A stretch of DNA of 64,000 nucleotides, from the NCBI GenBank assembly GCA_001600355.1, contig BCJU01000001.1, positions 1,509,178 to 1,573,177 of the forward strand, written 5' to 3'. This stretch comes from Meira nashicola (Eukaryota; Basidiomycota; Exobasidiomycetes; Exobasidiales; Brachybasidiaceae). Numbering within the stretch: position 1 is the stretch's first letter; each line of letters opens with the position of its first letter. The notes below the pieces were generated by a model. The model did not search any database. It worked only from the letters and a program-made list of their open reading frames with translations, and was not told the DNA's origin. Positions 19,060-29,483 of the stretch are shown here, piece by piece. Both the position numbers and the translations under genes were made by a program.

Positions 19060-20376
19060 TCACCTCGTTAGCCAAGCGCCTACATCTTTGAAGCTTTTAA
19101 TCACCTCCTTGACTGTGTTTTCGTCAAACTTTTCTTTTGCTTTCCAACCGAGAATCTTTTCAGCTTTTGTTGGATCAAGGGCTTCAGCTTTATGAGCTAC
19201 ATCTTGGATGCCAAGGTAACAAGAATGTGGGGTATATATGATTGGGGGATCTTGATTGGGATAGATTTCGGCTACTGCTTCTGTATGTTTTTCATTTGCT
19301 TCATCCACTACGCTTTTCAGATTCAATTTTGCCCAAGCATTAATAGCAGCATGAGTAAAGCCAGTTTGAATATTAAATACTTTTCCAATTACATCAAGTA
19401 TTTTCCCTTGCGTCATATCATCTTTATCAGCTAAATTGAAAACAGGTACAATAGGCGTCTTTTCAGGCAAACAAATATTCTCAATAGAAGATGCTTCGTT
19501 TGATTTACCCTTTTCCACAACTTCGCCAATCTTGCTGATATCATTTGGTTTGATGTATGGAAGAAATTCCCCTGCAATCTTGTTGGCTTCTTCTCTTGAT
19601 CGATTGCTTATCCATTCTGCCGCTTTCCAAGCACCTATACACCAATCACGAGAATGTAGAGTGTGTAACCTTAAATCTGCCGACCAGAGTAGTTTGAAAG
19701 GTTCTTTAAGATGTGCGTATACCTCACCCAAGGCGATCCTTGGAGTGACTGTGCCATGATATTGATGCGGTCCAAAGACATTTGCCGATCTCAAAATAAC
19801 CAAGGGTAAGTTCTCATTTGATGCTGCTGCTCTTTCTGCTTCATAAAAATAGTAAGCCCTAGCAGTATCTGCTCCTTGTCCTTGTTCTACCATAAAATTT
19901 TCCGAACAACTCGTCACTCCTGTTTTACTTAACCAGAATGGAGGAGTATCACGTATGTATGCTTTTACACCTCGTTCGCTGGCAATCTTGGCAAGTAAGC
20001 CAGTCAATTTTGTCGTTCTTTCAAGTAAGAATTGTGATGGTATCATATGATTCAATATACCTTCTCCACTTAAATCGAATATAAAGTCATATTTTAAGCC
20101 ATTTTGACCTTCAAACATCTTTTCAGCAGTACTTCGAATATTTAAATTTGCCTGTTTATATTCCACTCGACCATCTTGAATGGCTTTAAGCATATCCGGT
20201 TCAACGTAAATTGTTCTAGCTGTGTCTGTCACTAAATATTTGTCAACGATTCGAATATGACCTATCTTTGTTGATGATTCAGGTAAATCGTTCAACAGAA
20301 AGAAAACAAATGCTCTACCAACATGAGCCATTCCTCCCAAAATCAATACGTTGACTTGCTCTTGTGTTTCGCTCAT
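19060..20376 (-). CDS. atypical extended SDR / NAD-dependent epimerase-like protein
   Basis: A 438-residue Rossmann-fold protein. The dinucleotide loop is GGMAHVG (residues 14-20), a form of GxxGxxG in which the middle Gly is Ala. Further family marks are the strand and DLSGEG segment after ~100, and LVILRSANVFGPHQ, the usual LRxxNVYGP motif of sugar-nucleotide epimerases. The catalytic YxxxK is not seen: the equivalent stretch is YYFYEAER, giving Tyr-x3-Glu or Tyr-x3-Arg. The C-terminal part contains HSCYLGIQDVAHKAEALDPTKAEKILGWK, here quoted only as the LGW-type end typical of the superfamily. Substrate and pathway are unknown. The ATG at 20376 follows a GTG-only extension. Confidence 0.75.
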   Translation of the reverse strand: MSETQEQVNVLILGGMAHVGRAFVFFLLNDLPESSTKIGHIRIVDKYLVTDTARTIYVEPDMLKAIQDGRVEYKQANLNIRSTAEKMFEGQNGLKYDFIFDLSGEGILNHMIPSQFLLERTTKLTGLLAKIASERGVKAYIRDTPPFWLSKTGVTSCSENFMVEQGQGADTARAYYFYEAERAAASNENLPLVILRSANVFGPHQYHGTVTPRIALGEVYAHLKEPFKLLWSADLRLHTLHSRDWCIGAWKAAEWISNRSREEANKIAGEFLPYIKPNDISKIGEVVEKGKSNEASSIENICLPEKTPIVPVFNLADKDDMTQGKILDVIGKVFNIQTGFTHAAINAWAKLNLKSVVDEANEKHTEAVAEIYPNQDPPIIYTPHSCYLGIQDVAHKAEALDPTKAEKILGWKAKEKFDENTVKEVIKSFKDVGAWLTR

Positions 20377-21478
20377 GATTGATTGATTATCGTATTTGAT
20401 GATGATGGGAGTTAATGATTGAAAATTCACTGTCCGATATCAGATCTTGCCACTCAAACCAGAGAACTTTCTTCGAGCTGATTGATTAGACTTTTTGATC
20501 GACAATCTTCCTGACCAGGTATGTGGCAACCAGTAGTGCCTGACATGCAACAGCACGGGCCGCGATGTCGATCAAAGCGCCCGGTCAAACAAACAATACG
20601 TCATTCAATTGATTGTTCAAAGGCGTTTTTAAAGTCACTTTGGTGGGTCATCCGCCTTTTTTATTTTTGATAAAGTGATGGTTCGGAGTATAAATAAAAT
20701 TATTAGGATATTGTCACATCAATCAATATAATACATACATTTCTAGTCCGATTAAACCAGCCGGCTCCGACAACAATTCTTCTTTTTGCAGCATTTATCA
20801 ATCCGCGCTAAAAGTGTTCTTCTTCTTCGCCTTAACTTACATACACACACAAGGCACTCCGCTGTACTCATAGAATGTATCCACACATCCGCGGGTGTAC
20901 TCCTTCCTTATTGAGAATGTCAAAGTTAAAATTTTCAGAAAAAGATAAAGATTAAGTTTTGTTTATAGCCTTTACAACTCTATCACTTTATGAGAACGTT
21001 CGTTGTATGACGAAAAAGCTCCCGTTTGATGAAGGCGTAAGGGGATGAATTGAGTGGGAATACAATGAAAGAGCATCTTTGTCTACGCGTCTCTTTAAAA
21101 CACGCGTAGGGGTAGCTCCTGTCAAATGCTCCTTTTCGCCTTCATTTAGCCTAGAACCTTTGCCGCTAAAGAAAAAAAAAAGGTTGCACACACGCTCACA
21201 TTTTCTCGAAAGGGAGAGGCGCCCACAATGTTGTTGTTAAGCTCTGCAGTTTTTGCATGCATGCACGCATTCGGCATCGGAGGTTTTTCATCCCTACTTT
21301 CATCCATCCTTGGAGAAGATTACATAAAAGAACCATGAAATAAACACGACGATAGTAAAGAAACATCCGACTCAGCTTTCGTTCTTTGCATGATTTCATA
21401 AGTCTATGTTTTACACTTTTCATCAAGGGTAAAAGCATCGCCGAATGGCTCGTTCTTTTGATTGAAGATTAGGCGCGA
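20377..21478. other. divergent intergenic region with ACGCGT inverted repeat
   Basis: About 1.1 kb between divergent genes. It contains an 8-bp inverted repeat, CTACGCGT (21083-21090) and ACGCGTAG (21102-21109), separated by 11 bases. Open frames within it are short and unsupported. No RNA gene is seen. Confidence 0.5.
21083..21109. repeat. inverted repeat with two ACGCGT cores
   Basis: CTACGCGT and ACGCGTAG pair perfectly over 8 bp with an 11-base AT-rich spacer. It lies 370-396 bases before the ATG at 21479. It may be a paired MBF-type site or a cruciform; neither is shown by sequence alone. Confidence 0.5.
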
Positions 21479-24400
21479 ATGCTTTGGTATCCTAAACGAC
21501 GATCACAAAAGAAAGTTTTAACCTCTCCGTTCAAGCAAACTTTTTCTTTGTCTTTGATTGATAATTTAGTCTTATTGGCTGAACGTATGGAAACATTCCA
21601 TCAAGATAAGAAAATGGATGGATCACAAGAGGACGTCAACAGTACCGACACGGCCATCCTTCCGAGCAATCCTCGAAGAAACACAGTAAGAGGCCATGAA
21701 CGCAATGCAACGGACCAAAGTACATCAATAGATCCATCATCTCGCGAATTGAGAAGGAAGCCAGGAATGCCGGATTTGGAACGAGTGACCGCTTCACGCC
21801 TTCGTCATCAGGATTCTTCAGCCACAATCAAAAGCAATGATCTGAATAGCCAATCGCCAGAGTCTTCTTCGAGAACAAGTGGACCGGGAGCTTTACGTCA
21901 AGAAAGACGTAAAAAGAGCGCTTTGCTGGAACAAGATGTCTCAAGGATGCGTTCCGAATCTCGTCTTGGTGCAAGATCGGCAGAAAAATCATTTGAATCT
22001 GAAAGAGATCGTACTTTCTCAAGAAATGGATCAAAGACACCTATCGGTCAGGCCAACGACGAAGCAGATACTTCTGACACAGAAGGAAGTGGTCCAGTAT
22101 TTGGAGATCGTCGCAGGAAGAAAAGTTCTACCAGCTCATCTAGCAAAAAAGCCGCTGCTGCTGCACGCGCTGCTCAATTCAAAAGTGTGGGTACGGAAGT
22201 AGCTCCTCGTCACTCTGTCTCTCCTGAGAATCAATTTGCAAGTGGTAAAGCATCACGTCAATCAGCAAGAAGAAGTTCAGATGCAAATCAAAATAGATAT
22301 TCATCCACAATCGGCAAAGAAAGCACCAATCGAAGGACCGCTCTTCCTGAAAACTTTCGATCGGGTTCAAGGGCTGATACTAGAGATTGGACAACGACTT
22401 CCATACCTACAGGACCACGACGTAGCATTGGCACAACTGAAACACAACATGAATGGCCAAGGAGTACTGAAACAAAAGATAAGCGAAATGATTCCCTGCC
22501 ATCAGCAAATTACCGCGCTAGACGATTTGCTTCAGATGCCGATGCCGACGATCTACCTGCAGCACGCCCAAATCGAATTTCCGTTGATACAAGCAGCGTG
22601 TCGAGATATTTGGCTCGCAATCCCACACCCAGGGCATCTTCAGTATCAGACAGAGCTGGCGATCAAGCTGACATTCTACATTCGCCGAGTGAAGCAGCAC
22701 GTCAGAGAAAAGTGTCTGCATCATCAACATATTCCCATCGATCATCAAATGGTACTTCAGATTTGCACAGAAGTGCATCACGAGCAAGCATGCGACGTGC
22801 CCATGGACGTGATGTTTTCGATGATGTACCGCCTATGCCTGAATTGGCAGGTCAAACATACAGCCCTCGCGCTGCTGCTGCAGCGTTAGAGCAAAGGGAT
22901 AAAGATGAACGTGTTCATTCTTTGCGAGAAAAGCAGAGGTTAATGGCAAATGATGGCCGCTCTGCATCAGGCTTAGAAGATCTTCGAACGCGAATTGATG
23001 AATTGACAGGAACAGGCGCCCCTCGTAGTCAATCTCGCACGTCCAGTCGTGCTTCGCGAACTCGATCCAATATGAGCAGTACACCTTCAACATCAGTTGC
23101 AACTACGTCTGTGACAAGTATTAGACCTTCTACTGAGCCAAGGAAAGCAAATGTTTATTACGATCGAGCTCAAATTGAATTGTCTCCTGAATCAAAGCGG
23201 GTAGGGTCATCTTTACGACAAAATCAAACTTCCCGTTTGGGCGTGCAACCTTTTCATGAATCTGTGCCTCGCACTCCGGACATTTCTCAGCAATCTATCA
23301 TTCGCAGAGCTACTAGCCGTTTAAGTGTCTCGCAGTCAGCTACCACCTCCTCCAACTCCAACCGTCACAATGTAGGAAGCGATTCAAACGGTCCATTACA
23401 TGCTCGTAATCTGCAAAGTTGTATTGACAATCTCGAGCGTCAGCTTCTTCGACCGAGTACCTCAGATCCAGCAACATCAGATGTTTCTCGTGAGGCTGTC
23501 CAGTTGATCGAGCGTATGCGAGAGGCTTGTGGAACATCTGTAGAGATCAACAATGGTTTGAGAACGATGATTCAAGCTATATTGGGATTTCAAATTGATG
23601 CAGAATTGGAAGGGGATGGTGAAGATTCTATAGAAGCATTTGCACAGGTTGAACGTGGATTGGGATCAATCGTACGATGGAGCGATGACCAGATGCGTAG
23701 TTTGACGGATGGTCTGATGGCTTTGTCGTCTATGTGGAATGCTCACGTTCGACAAACTCTTGATGTTGGCGATCGATCCACTGATTCGATCCATGTTCGT
23801 ACACGTATGGCACCTCGCTATACACCCAAGAGCCCTAATAAAACAAATCTTATGCAAGAAGATCAAATGCACAGACGATCATCTCTGGACTTACGTCGAT
23901 TAAATTCTCCCAATGTTCGAAATACTTCTTGGTCCAATCGAAGAGGCACTTTAGATGCAGCAAGCGGTCATAATGCTTTATCACCCCAGCTTTCTCCAAA
24001 CGGAGAAGCATCTTCTGCTACCAGTATTGCTAGCCGGACTAGCAATGGTTCTGATCATCGTAGTACTTCTGACCGGTCTTTACGCAGATTCACAGCTTCG
24101 GCAATACCAGGCGGTAAAGCAAGCCCGGTAGGATCACATTCGCCATTCTCTAGTACAGATTCTGTATCTACCAGACAGTCTTCTTCCCGTATTCGTCAAG
24201 CTAATAGGCCTGTCGGTGACGGAATTCTTCGAACGCCAACATACAGCAATGCGCATTCTCAAGTTGAATCTAGCGATACTGTTCATCATTCGAGAACTGT
24301 TTCCGATATCAATCCTCCTTCATCTGCCGAGCGTGCAAATCGGGATGCATTCTTCCCTGCCTCTCTTTCACCTTTAAAGACACGACCTTCGCTTGCTAGG

Positions 24401-24898
24401 GTAACAACAGTGAACGCAAGTACGCATCAAAAGCTACATGATTCCATTACTGATGACCTAAATGAAGCTTTAGAGAGCGATTTGAATAATTCTGCCTTTT
24501 CTCAAGGTCGACTTACTCAATTGGAAATCGCTGAATCACCAATTCAACAATTTGACTCTCAAAGAACAGCAAGAACTAACATTGGTCGAGCTTCTATAAG
24601 CTCTCGTCGGCTTTCTAGACAATCGATTCCTGCTTTTGGAGAGGAGGATGAATCTGCTTCTATGCAAAGCGCTTCTGCAGATACAGTGCTGGCCACTCCA
24701 TCTTCTTCCGGCACAAAGGCTGCCTCAAGGAATCTATCCAATGGAAGCGGGCTAGGATTAGGACTGGAAAATGTCACTTCACGTATCGCTCGAAGTTTGG
24801 GTCGAAATGCAGGCCGAAGAGCGAGTCAAGATGTTGGTACATTGACAGATATTTCACGAACAACCAAGATTGACAATACACGAGACGATGTTGATTAA
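21479..24898 (+). CDS. large Ser/Arg-rich protein of unknown function
   Basis: A 1,139-residue single-exon protein that I do not recognise. Most of it is low-complexity, with very high Ser, Arg, Thr and Ala content and many SxR and RxxS sites typical of phosphorylated cytoskeletal or signalling scaffolds. A Lys/Ala helix (RRKKSSTSSSSKKAAAAARA) lies near residue 220. The only region that looks folded is ~647-757, which is helical and starts LQSCIDNLERQLL, then LIERMREACG and GLRTMIQAILGFQ. The ATG at 21479 is the first; another start at 21587 (METFHQ) is equally plausible and would remove a hydrophobic patch. There is no signal peptide, membrane segment or enzyme motif. Confidence 0.8.
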   Translation: MLWYPKRRSQKKVLTSPFKQTFSLSLIDNLVLLAERMETFHQDKKMDGSQEDVNSTDTAILPSNPRRNTVRGHERNATDQSTSIDPSSRELRRKPGMPDLERVTASRLRHQDSSATIKSNDLNSQSPESSSRTSGPGALRQERRKKSALLEQDVSRMRSESRLGARSAEKSFESERDRTFSRNGSKTPIGQANDEADTSDTEGSGPVFGDRRRKKSSTSSSSKKAAAAARAAQFKSVGTEVAPRHSVSPENQFASGKASRQSARRSSDANQNRYSSTIGKESTNRRTALPENFRSGSRADTRDWTTTSIPTGPRRSIGTTETQHEWPRSTETKDKRNDSLPSANYRARRFASDADADDLPAARPNRISVDTSSVSRYLARNPTPRASSVSDRAGDQADILHSPSEAARQRKVSASSTYSHRSSNGTSDLHRSASRASMRRAHGRDVFDDVPPMPELAGQTYSPRAAAAALEQRDKDERVHSLREKQRLMANDGRSASGLEDLRTRIDELTGTGAPRSQSRTSSRASRTRSNMSSTPSTSVATTSVTSIRPSTEPRKANVYYDRAQIELSPESKRVGSSLRQNQTSRLGVQPFHESVPRTPDISQQSIIRRATSRLSVSQSATTSSNSNRHNVGSDSNGPLHARNLQSCIDNLERQLLRPSTSDPATSDVSREAVQLIERMREACGTSVEINNGLRTMIQAILGFQIDAELEGDGEDSIEAFAQVERGLGSIVRWSDDQMRSLTDGLMALSSMWNAHVRQTLDVGDRSTDSIHVRTRMAPRYTPKSPNKTNLMQEDQMHRRSSLDLRRLNSPNVRNTSWSNRRGTLDAASGHNALSPQLSPNGEASSATSIASRTSNGSDHRSTSDRSLRRFTASAIPGGKASPVGSHSPFSSTDSVSTRQSSSRIRQANRPVGDGILRTPTYSNAHSQVESSDTVHHSRTVSDINPPSSAERANRDAFFPASLSPLKTRPSLARVTTVNASTHQKLHDSITDDLNEALESDLNNSAFSQGRLTQLEIAESPIQQFDSQRTARTNIGRASISSRRLSRQSIPAFGEEDESASMQSASADTVLATPSSSGTKAASRNLSNGSGLGLGLENVTSRIARSLGRNAGRRASQDVGTLTDISRTTKIDNTRDDVD

Positions 24899-25040
24899 AG
24901 CATCTTTCGATAAAAGGATTACCTCACATTCCAATTCAACGCCATGTTTTCTCTTACAACTGTATTATTAAAACCTTTGCGCTTCTCAATGCAAATATAT
25001 TTCCAATGATTATATTACAATAATGTTGAGCAAATGTCTC

Positions 25041-28000
25041 TCAGTTTAAACTTGTGTCATCCCATACTTCCGGTACATTTCCTGTGTCGACTCGGTCTGA
25101 TTCTACAGCTGCATTTATTCTTGGAGGATTGTTTGAAGATGTTCTTTCCATCGATGAGCTGCTATTCGACGTAATCGGTGCTGTAGTGCCCCAAGCGCTA
25201 GGTTTTGGACGAGGTGATTGTGCTGTAGGAGCTGTAGCAGCAACAGTCGCCCATCCCGATCCCATCGGTCTTGAAGGTTTGTTAGTGGTTGTGCTGGTAG
25301 ACCAAGCAGAGGAAGTAGAGCCGTTACGGTTCAAAATCCCTCTAGAAGATGTTGAAGATGAAGCAGATTGATCTTGCGTTGAATTTGAATCGAATCGTAA
25401 TACTTTTCCACGTTCATCACAAAGACAAACAGTTACATCGTTTGCCAAACGCGAAGTACCATTATTCAATAAACCAACATTGCGTATATCATTTCGAATA
25501 ATGTGCAATTTAGCCGTAGATGTATTTGAAACCAAAACTATAACATCTTCTTCATTCATCCAGCGAATATGAATCGGAACACCTGTCATCTTTCTCAACG
25601 TTTCCGTTAAAGACTTTTCATCAATTCCAAATACACCGCGTAACATTAATGCGTTCATTTGTTGTTCAGTTGTCGTTCCCCATGCATTCCATCCGGTTGG
25701 AGTTACAGTTCCTGGAGTAGATTTTCCCGAATTCGTAGGTCCTCTCTTTAAAGGTCCTAAAGCGGTAGGACGTAATCGTGCTAAAGTTTCTTGATGTTGT
25801 CTATAAGCTTCTGAAAGTGTAGGTGTTGGAACATGAGCATTTATAGAACGACGAATTGCGACTGACCTTCTAGGTTCTTCATCTACATCTTCAGATTGTA
25901 AACGAAATACGTTTGCTAAATCATGCATAAATTGACGTTGAGTTGCATTTGTAGGTTGTGTGATAATAGCATGACGATTTGATCGAATTAAATCGGTAAA
26001 TGTACTTTCAACTTCTTCACACCATTTACGAATCGTTGAATTTGTACCATAAAATGTTAATGTTGTCATTGGATATTCGCTTGGTTGTTGTCTTGCTTGA
26101 TGTTGAGCAGTACTCAAACCAAATGCTTCAGCTAATTTTGCATTCCTTTGAGCTAATAAACAAGCATCTGTACATTGTAATGTACGATCAGGTTCGACAG
26201 GATTATGAATAGAAGAACCACAACGAACCCTTTGTTGAATATTACCACAAGCGCACAAGAGTGTAACCCAAGCAGGACAAGGTTCAACTTCAGAACAAGC
26301 TGCAGGTGCATGACAAGCATCCAAACAAGGATGACCGCATTTCCTTGGCTTTCCGCACATTTGTTGACAAGGTCCACAATTACCTTGTTCATGACAAAGT
26401 GAAGAACAACGATGAAAACCGCAAGGTAAGACTGTATTGCACGTTTGACCACAAGAAACCCTTGTTCGATGACATGGTACGTTTGAAACGACATTTTTTC
26501 CGCACATACAAGATTTGTCCACTAAAAATATACAAGGCGGACAGCTTTCATCATCACCATGACAATCGTGACTAACTTGTGGATGATTGCATTCGGGCGG
26601 TGGTCTAGCACATGGAAAGTGACATTGAACTCGTGTACTACAAGGTACGGGAGGTTCCAATACCGTACGACCACAATGACAGCTTATCTCATCGAATGAT
26701 GCTTGTAAGCATGGAGGGCATTGACCTCGATGACAAGCATTTTCGCATCGATGTAGACCACAAGATAAAAGTTTGCCGCACAAATGATCACACGTATGAT
26801 AGCCTGCTGGATCTTGTTCCAATAATTCATCATAAGTTGGCTTTCTTTTACTTTTGTTCTTTGCTTGAAAGTATAAAGGGCAACATCTTCTACGACATTC
26901 ATGCTTTCCGCATAATCGTACAGAACGACAAATTGTTTGACATAAGATCTCTTGACCACCTTCTGCTTCTTCCCGCTGTTTTTCATTACAGGTCAACTGT
27001 TTCTTCGTTTCTCCGCAACGACAAGGTGTCACTACTGGCACAGAACATGGAGGACATATACCTAAATGACACTTTACAGAGCACTGATGACCACATCCTA
27101 ATGACTTGCCACATGTGTTGTTACATGTCTTGACCTCATCTTGACAAGAAGATCTATTGGCATTTAATTCTTCAGCACCGCAAGGGCAAGACTGAATGAA
27201 AAGTGGTGAAAATGGACAAGGAGAAGGTGTTTGCTCTTGAAAGTGACATTGCTTTTTGCAATGATGAATTTCACAATCGAACAAACGATCACATTCGGAT
27301 TCGCATCGCCATCTTCCATTCCAATCTGTTCCATCTTCTTTTGTACTCTGCTTCACATCACCACTTCCGCATTTCATTTGCTTTTCGTTACGACCGCAAT
27401 AGCATTTCGAAACAATATCCTCCTCGCACTGTCCACAAGGTCCAGAATGGCATATCCGATCGCATGTATGTTGATCGCAGGCCAATCGTTTACCACAAGT
27501 CTTTCCGCAACTGACTCCAGTAGGTTCAGAAGTGGGACTAGATTGCATTTGCGAACATCTAAGCGAAACTTTTTGTGATCCACAAAAGCATCCTTTTGTA
27601 ACTGTGATCGGACAAGGTGGACATGGACCTGGATGACAAACGCCAGCCGCACAACCATGCATACATTTACCTTTTGCGCATGGCTTTCCACAAGAATGAG
27701 GCGGAATACCTTTTCCACCTTGAGGCTCAATCACCCTTCCATCCCAACATTTATATATGCTAGGTATTTGCTCTCTTGTATGAGATAATTGACAGCCTGG
27801 ACATCTCCATGTACCTTTTCTTGATCGCATCGAAGCATCATCTTGCATCGCATTTTGTGCTTCCACCTTTTCCACGCTGGAAAGGGCCCATTTCTTTACG
27901 CATGGCAAATGTAAAACTGAATGACATTGTTGACATGACCATATTGCACTCTTTGTCGTCACGCATGAATAACAAATAGCACAATCATATTGACCAGTAG

Positions 28001-28628
28001 ATAATTCCAATACTAATCGAGATCGTAAATCGCTCGTTTCGATTGCCAATTGTGTGATCTGAAGCTTGTTTACTGCATTTTCATCTTCTTTATCATCTAT
28101 TTTGGACGTTAATTTGCCAGCAAACTTTCTACCTTGCTTGTGATTTGCGCCTCTTTTCTGTGTATCCTCCTTTCCTTCCACTTTTCCGTTTTGTCTACCT
28201 CCTTTCCGCTTACCTGTATCATCTTCGTCGTTCGCTTTGGCTTTCCCGTTCCGATTTCCATTCTTTGCTTGACCGTTTGATACACTTGGACCAGGTACAT
28301 TATTTGAGTTCTGTTTATCGTTAGACTCTTTTGTACCATTCACTTTCTTCGATTCGCCACTTTCCTCCCTTCCTGCTATATTGTTGGCGCCACCTCTTCC
28401 TCTTCCTGTGCCTCTTCCACGTCCTCTGTTGGAAGTGCGACCTCGAGCAGACGTTGAAGATTTGTTTGGTGCATTGCCATTTGTATTATTCTCTTGTTTG
28501 CCTTTTGTGTCATCATTGTTATTTGGTAATATCGATCCAGAAGAAGAAGGAGTATTTGAACCGATTTGTGGAGGTATGAATGGCTTGGATGTTGCTGAAA
28601 GAGCGAATCCAGAATTATTCGTAGCCAT
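25041..28628 (-). CDS. FAP1: NF-X1/FAP1-type zinc-finger protein with RING and R3H domains
   Basis: A 1,195-residue protein. It has an N-terminal RGG-type stretch (~62-80), a Lys/Asn-rich linker, a C4HC3-like RING/PHD finger (~216-280, beginning CAICYSCV and ending CPGC), then a long array of NF-X1 zinc fingers (~300-830; repeated CGxxCxxxLxCGxHxCxxxCH and CxxC patterns). An R3H domain lies at ~866-926 and a small RNA-binding-like domain near 1010-1065. The tail is Ser/Thr-rich. Animal NFX1 and Drosophila shuttle craft regulate transcription; yeast Fap1 binds FKBP12 and lowers rapamycin sensitivity. A ubiquitin-ligase role through the RING is inferred. The start at 28628 (MATNNS) follows a TTG-only extension. 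Confidence 0.93.
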   Translation of the reverse strand: MATNNSGFALSATSKPFIPPQIGSNTPSSSGSILPNNNDDTKGKQENNTNGNAPNKSSTSARGRTSNRGRGRGTGRGRGGANNIAGREESGESKKVNGTKESNDKQNSNNVPGPSVSNGQAKNGNRNGKAKANDEDDTGKRKGGRQNGKVEGKEDTQKRGANHKQGRKFAGKLTSKIDDKEDENAVNKLQITQLAIETSDLRSRLVLELSTGQYDCAICYSCVTTKSAIWSCQQCHSVLHLPCVKKWALSSVEKVEAQNAMQDDASMRSRKGTWRCPGCQLSHTREQIPSIYKCWDGRVIEPQGGKGIPPHSCGKPCAKGKCMHGCAAGVCHPGPCPPCPITVTKGCFCGSQKVSLRCSQMQSSPTSEPTGVSCGKTCGKRLACDQHTCDRICHSGPCGQCEEDIVSKCYCGRNEKQMKCGSGDVKQSTKEDGTDWNGRWRCESECDRLFDCEIHHCKKQCHFQEQTPSPCPFSPLFIQSCPCGAEELNANRSSCQDEVKTCNNTCGKSLGCGHQCSVKCHLGICPPCSVPVVTPCRCGETKKQLTCNEKQREEAEGGQEILCQTICRSVRLCGKHECRRRCCPLYFQAKNKSKRKPTYDELLEQDPAGYHTCDHLCGKLLSCGLHRCENACHRGQCPPCLQASFDEISCHCGRTVLEPPVPCSTRVQCHFPCARPPPECNHPQVSHDCHGDDESCPPCIFLVDKSCMCGKNVVSNVPCHRTRVSCGQTCNTVLPCGFHRCSSLCHEQGNCGPCQQMCGKPRKCGHPCLDACHAPAACSEVEPCPAWVTLLCACGNIQQRVRCGSSIHNPVEPDRTLQCTDACLLAQRNAKLAEAFGLSTAQHQARQQPSEYPMTTLTFYGTNSTIRKWCEEVESTFTDLIRSNRHAIITQPTNATQRQFMHDLANVFRLQSEDVDEEPRRSVAIRRSINAHVPTPTLSEAYRQHQETLARLRPTALGPLKRGPTNSGKSTPGTVTPTGWNAWGTTTEQQMNALMLRGVFGIDEKSLTETLRKMTGVPIHIRWMNEEDVIVLVSNTSTAKLHIIRNDIRNVGLLNNGTSRLANDVTVCLCDERGKVLRFDSNSTQDQSASSSTSSRGILNRNGSTSSAWSTSTTTNKPSRPMGSGWATVAATAPTAQSPRPKPSAWGTTAPITSNSSSSMERTSSNNPPRINAAVESDRVDTGNVPEVWDDTSLN

Positions 28629-29483
28629 TCGTTCAAAAATAGGGTTTCTTTGGTATAAATGATGAGGGAGAGAAGGGACTTTCCGCTCACGTTGATATAT
28701 CTTTCTCAATCTTCTCTATCTTCTTGGTGACTCATCAAGTTCGATTAGGCGAATGACTTCTGTTGCATCTTCAAGTGGGTGTCGTATGACGCGTTCAAAG
28801 TGTACCAAATTTTGAGAAAAAAAAAGTTCTTAATGCGTTATTTTTGCAACTGCGCGGAGTTTGCAACGCCTACCTGATTACGTTTACGATGCGTGCGTAG
28901 TCTATGCAATTCAGTCACTTTTAGAAGAAATACCATTTATAAAGAAAAAAAAGACAGACATGACATTTATAATATGATTATCCTATCGTCTGACACACAT
29001 CCTAAAATCTGGTCCATCTTGATATATGATGAGAATTTGATCAACATGCAAAGTGAGGGTAAAAGATAAACTTACAATACGTGACTCGTTAGATATAGAC
29101 CTTTTTTTGAAAGTCGTCAACGAATTTTGTTTTGTATGACGGAGCTGATTAACAACAGTCTTTTGACTATACTTCTTCGATGATTTAGCCTCTTCTGCGA
29201 GGCCTTTGAGGGTAAAAGTGGTGATGATTTGTTCTCATAAGCAAATTTTTTAAACTGAGACATTCAATGGTGAAGGCAATACAATCAGCTCTACTTCAAC
29301 CAACGAATAGAACTTCCTGATGTTTCCGCATAGTCGCGTTGCTAGGTCTAATAATGCATTAATCGAGTGGCGATGATGTGTATGTGTGAAAAGTACAAAA
29401 GAAAAACAGAGTTTTGGAAAGAATACGCAAGATACTCCGCCAAAAGTCGTCAGATGAGAGTGAGAAATTTACACGAAAAAGTT
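28629..29483. other. intergenic between FAP1-like promoter and TIM17 3' end
   Basis: About 850 bases, AT-rich. One ACGCGT lies at 28790-28795, 160 bases before the zinc-finger gene's ATG. No supported ORF, RNA gene or repeat. Confidence 0.4.
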
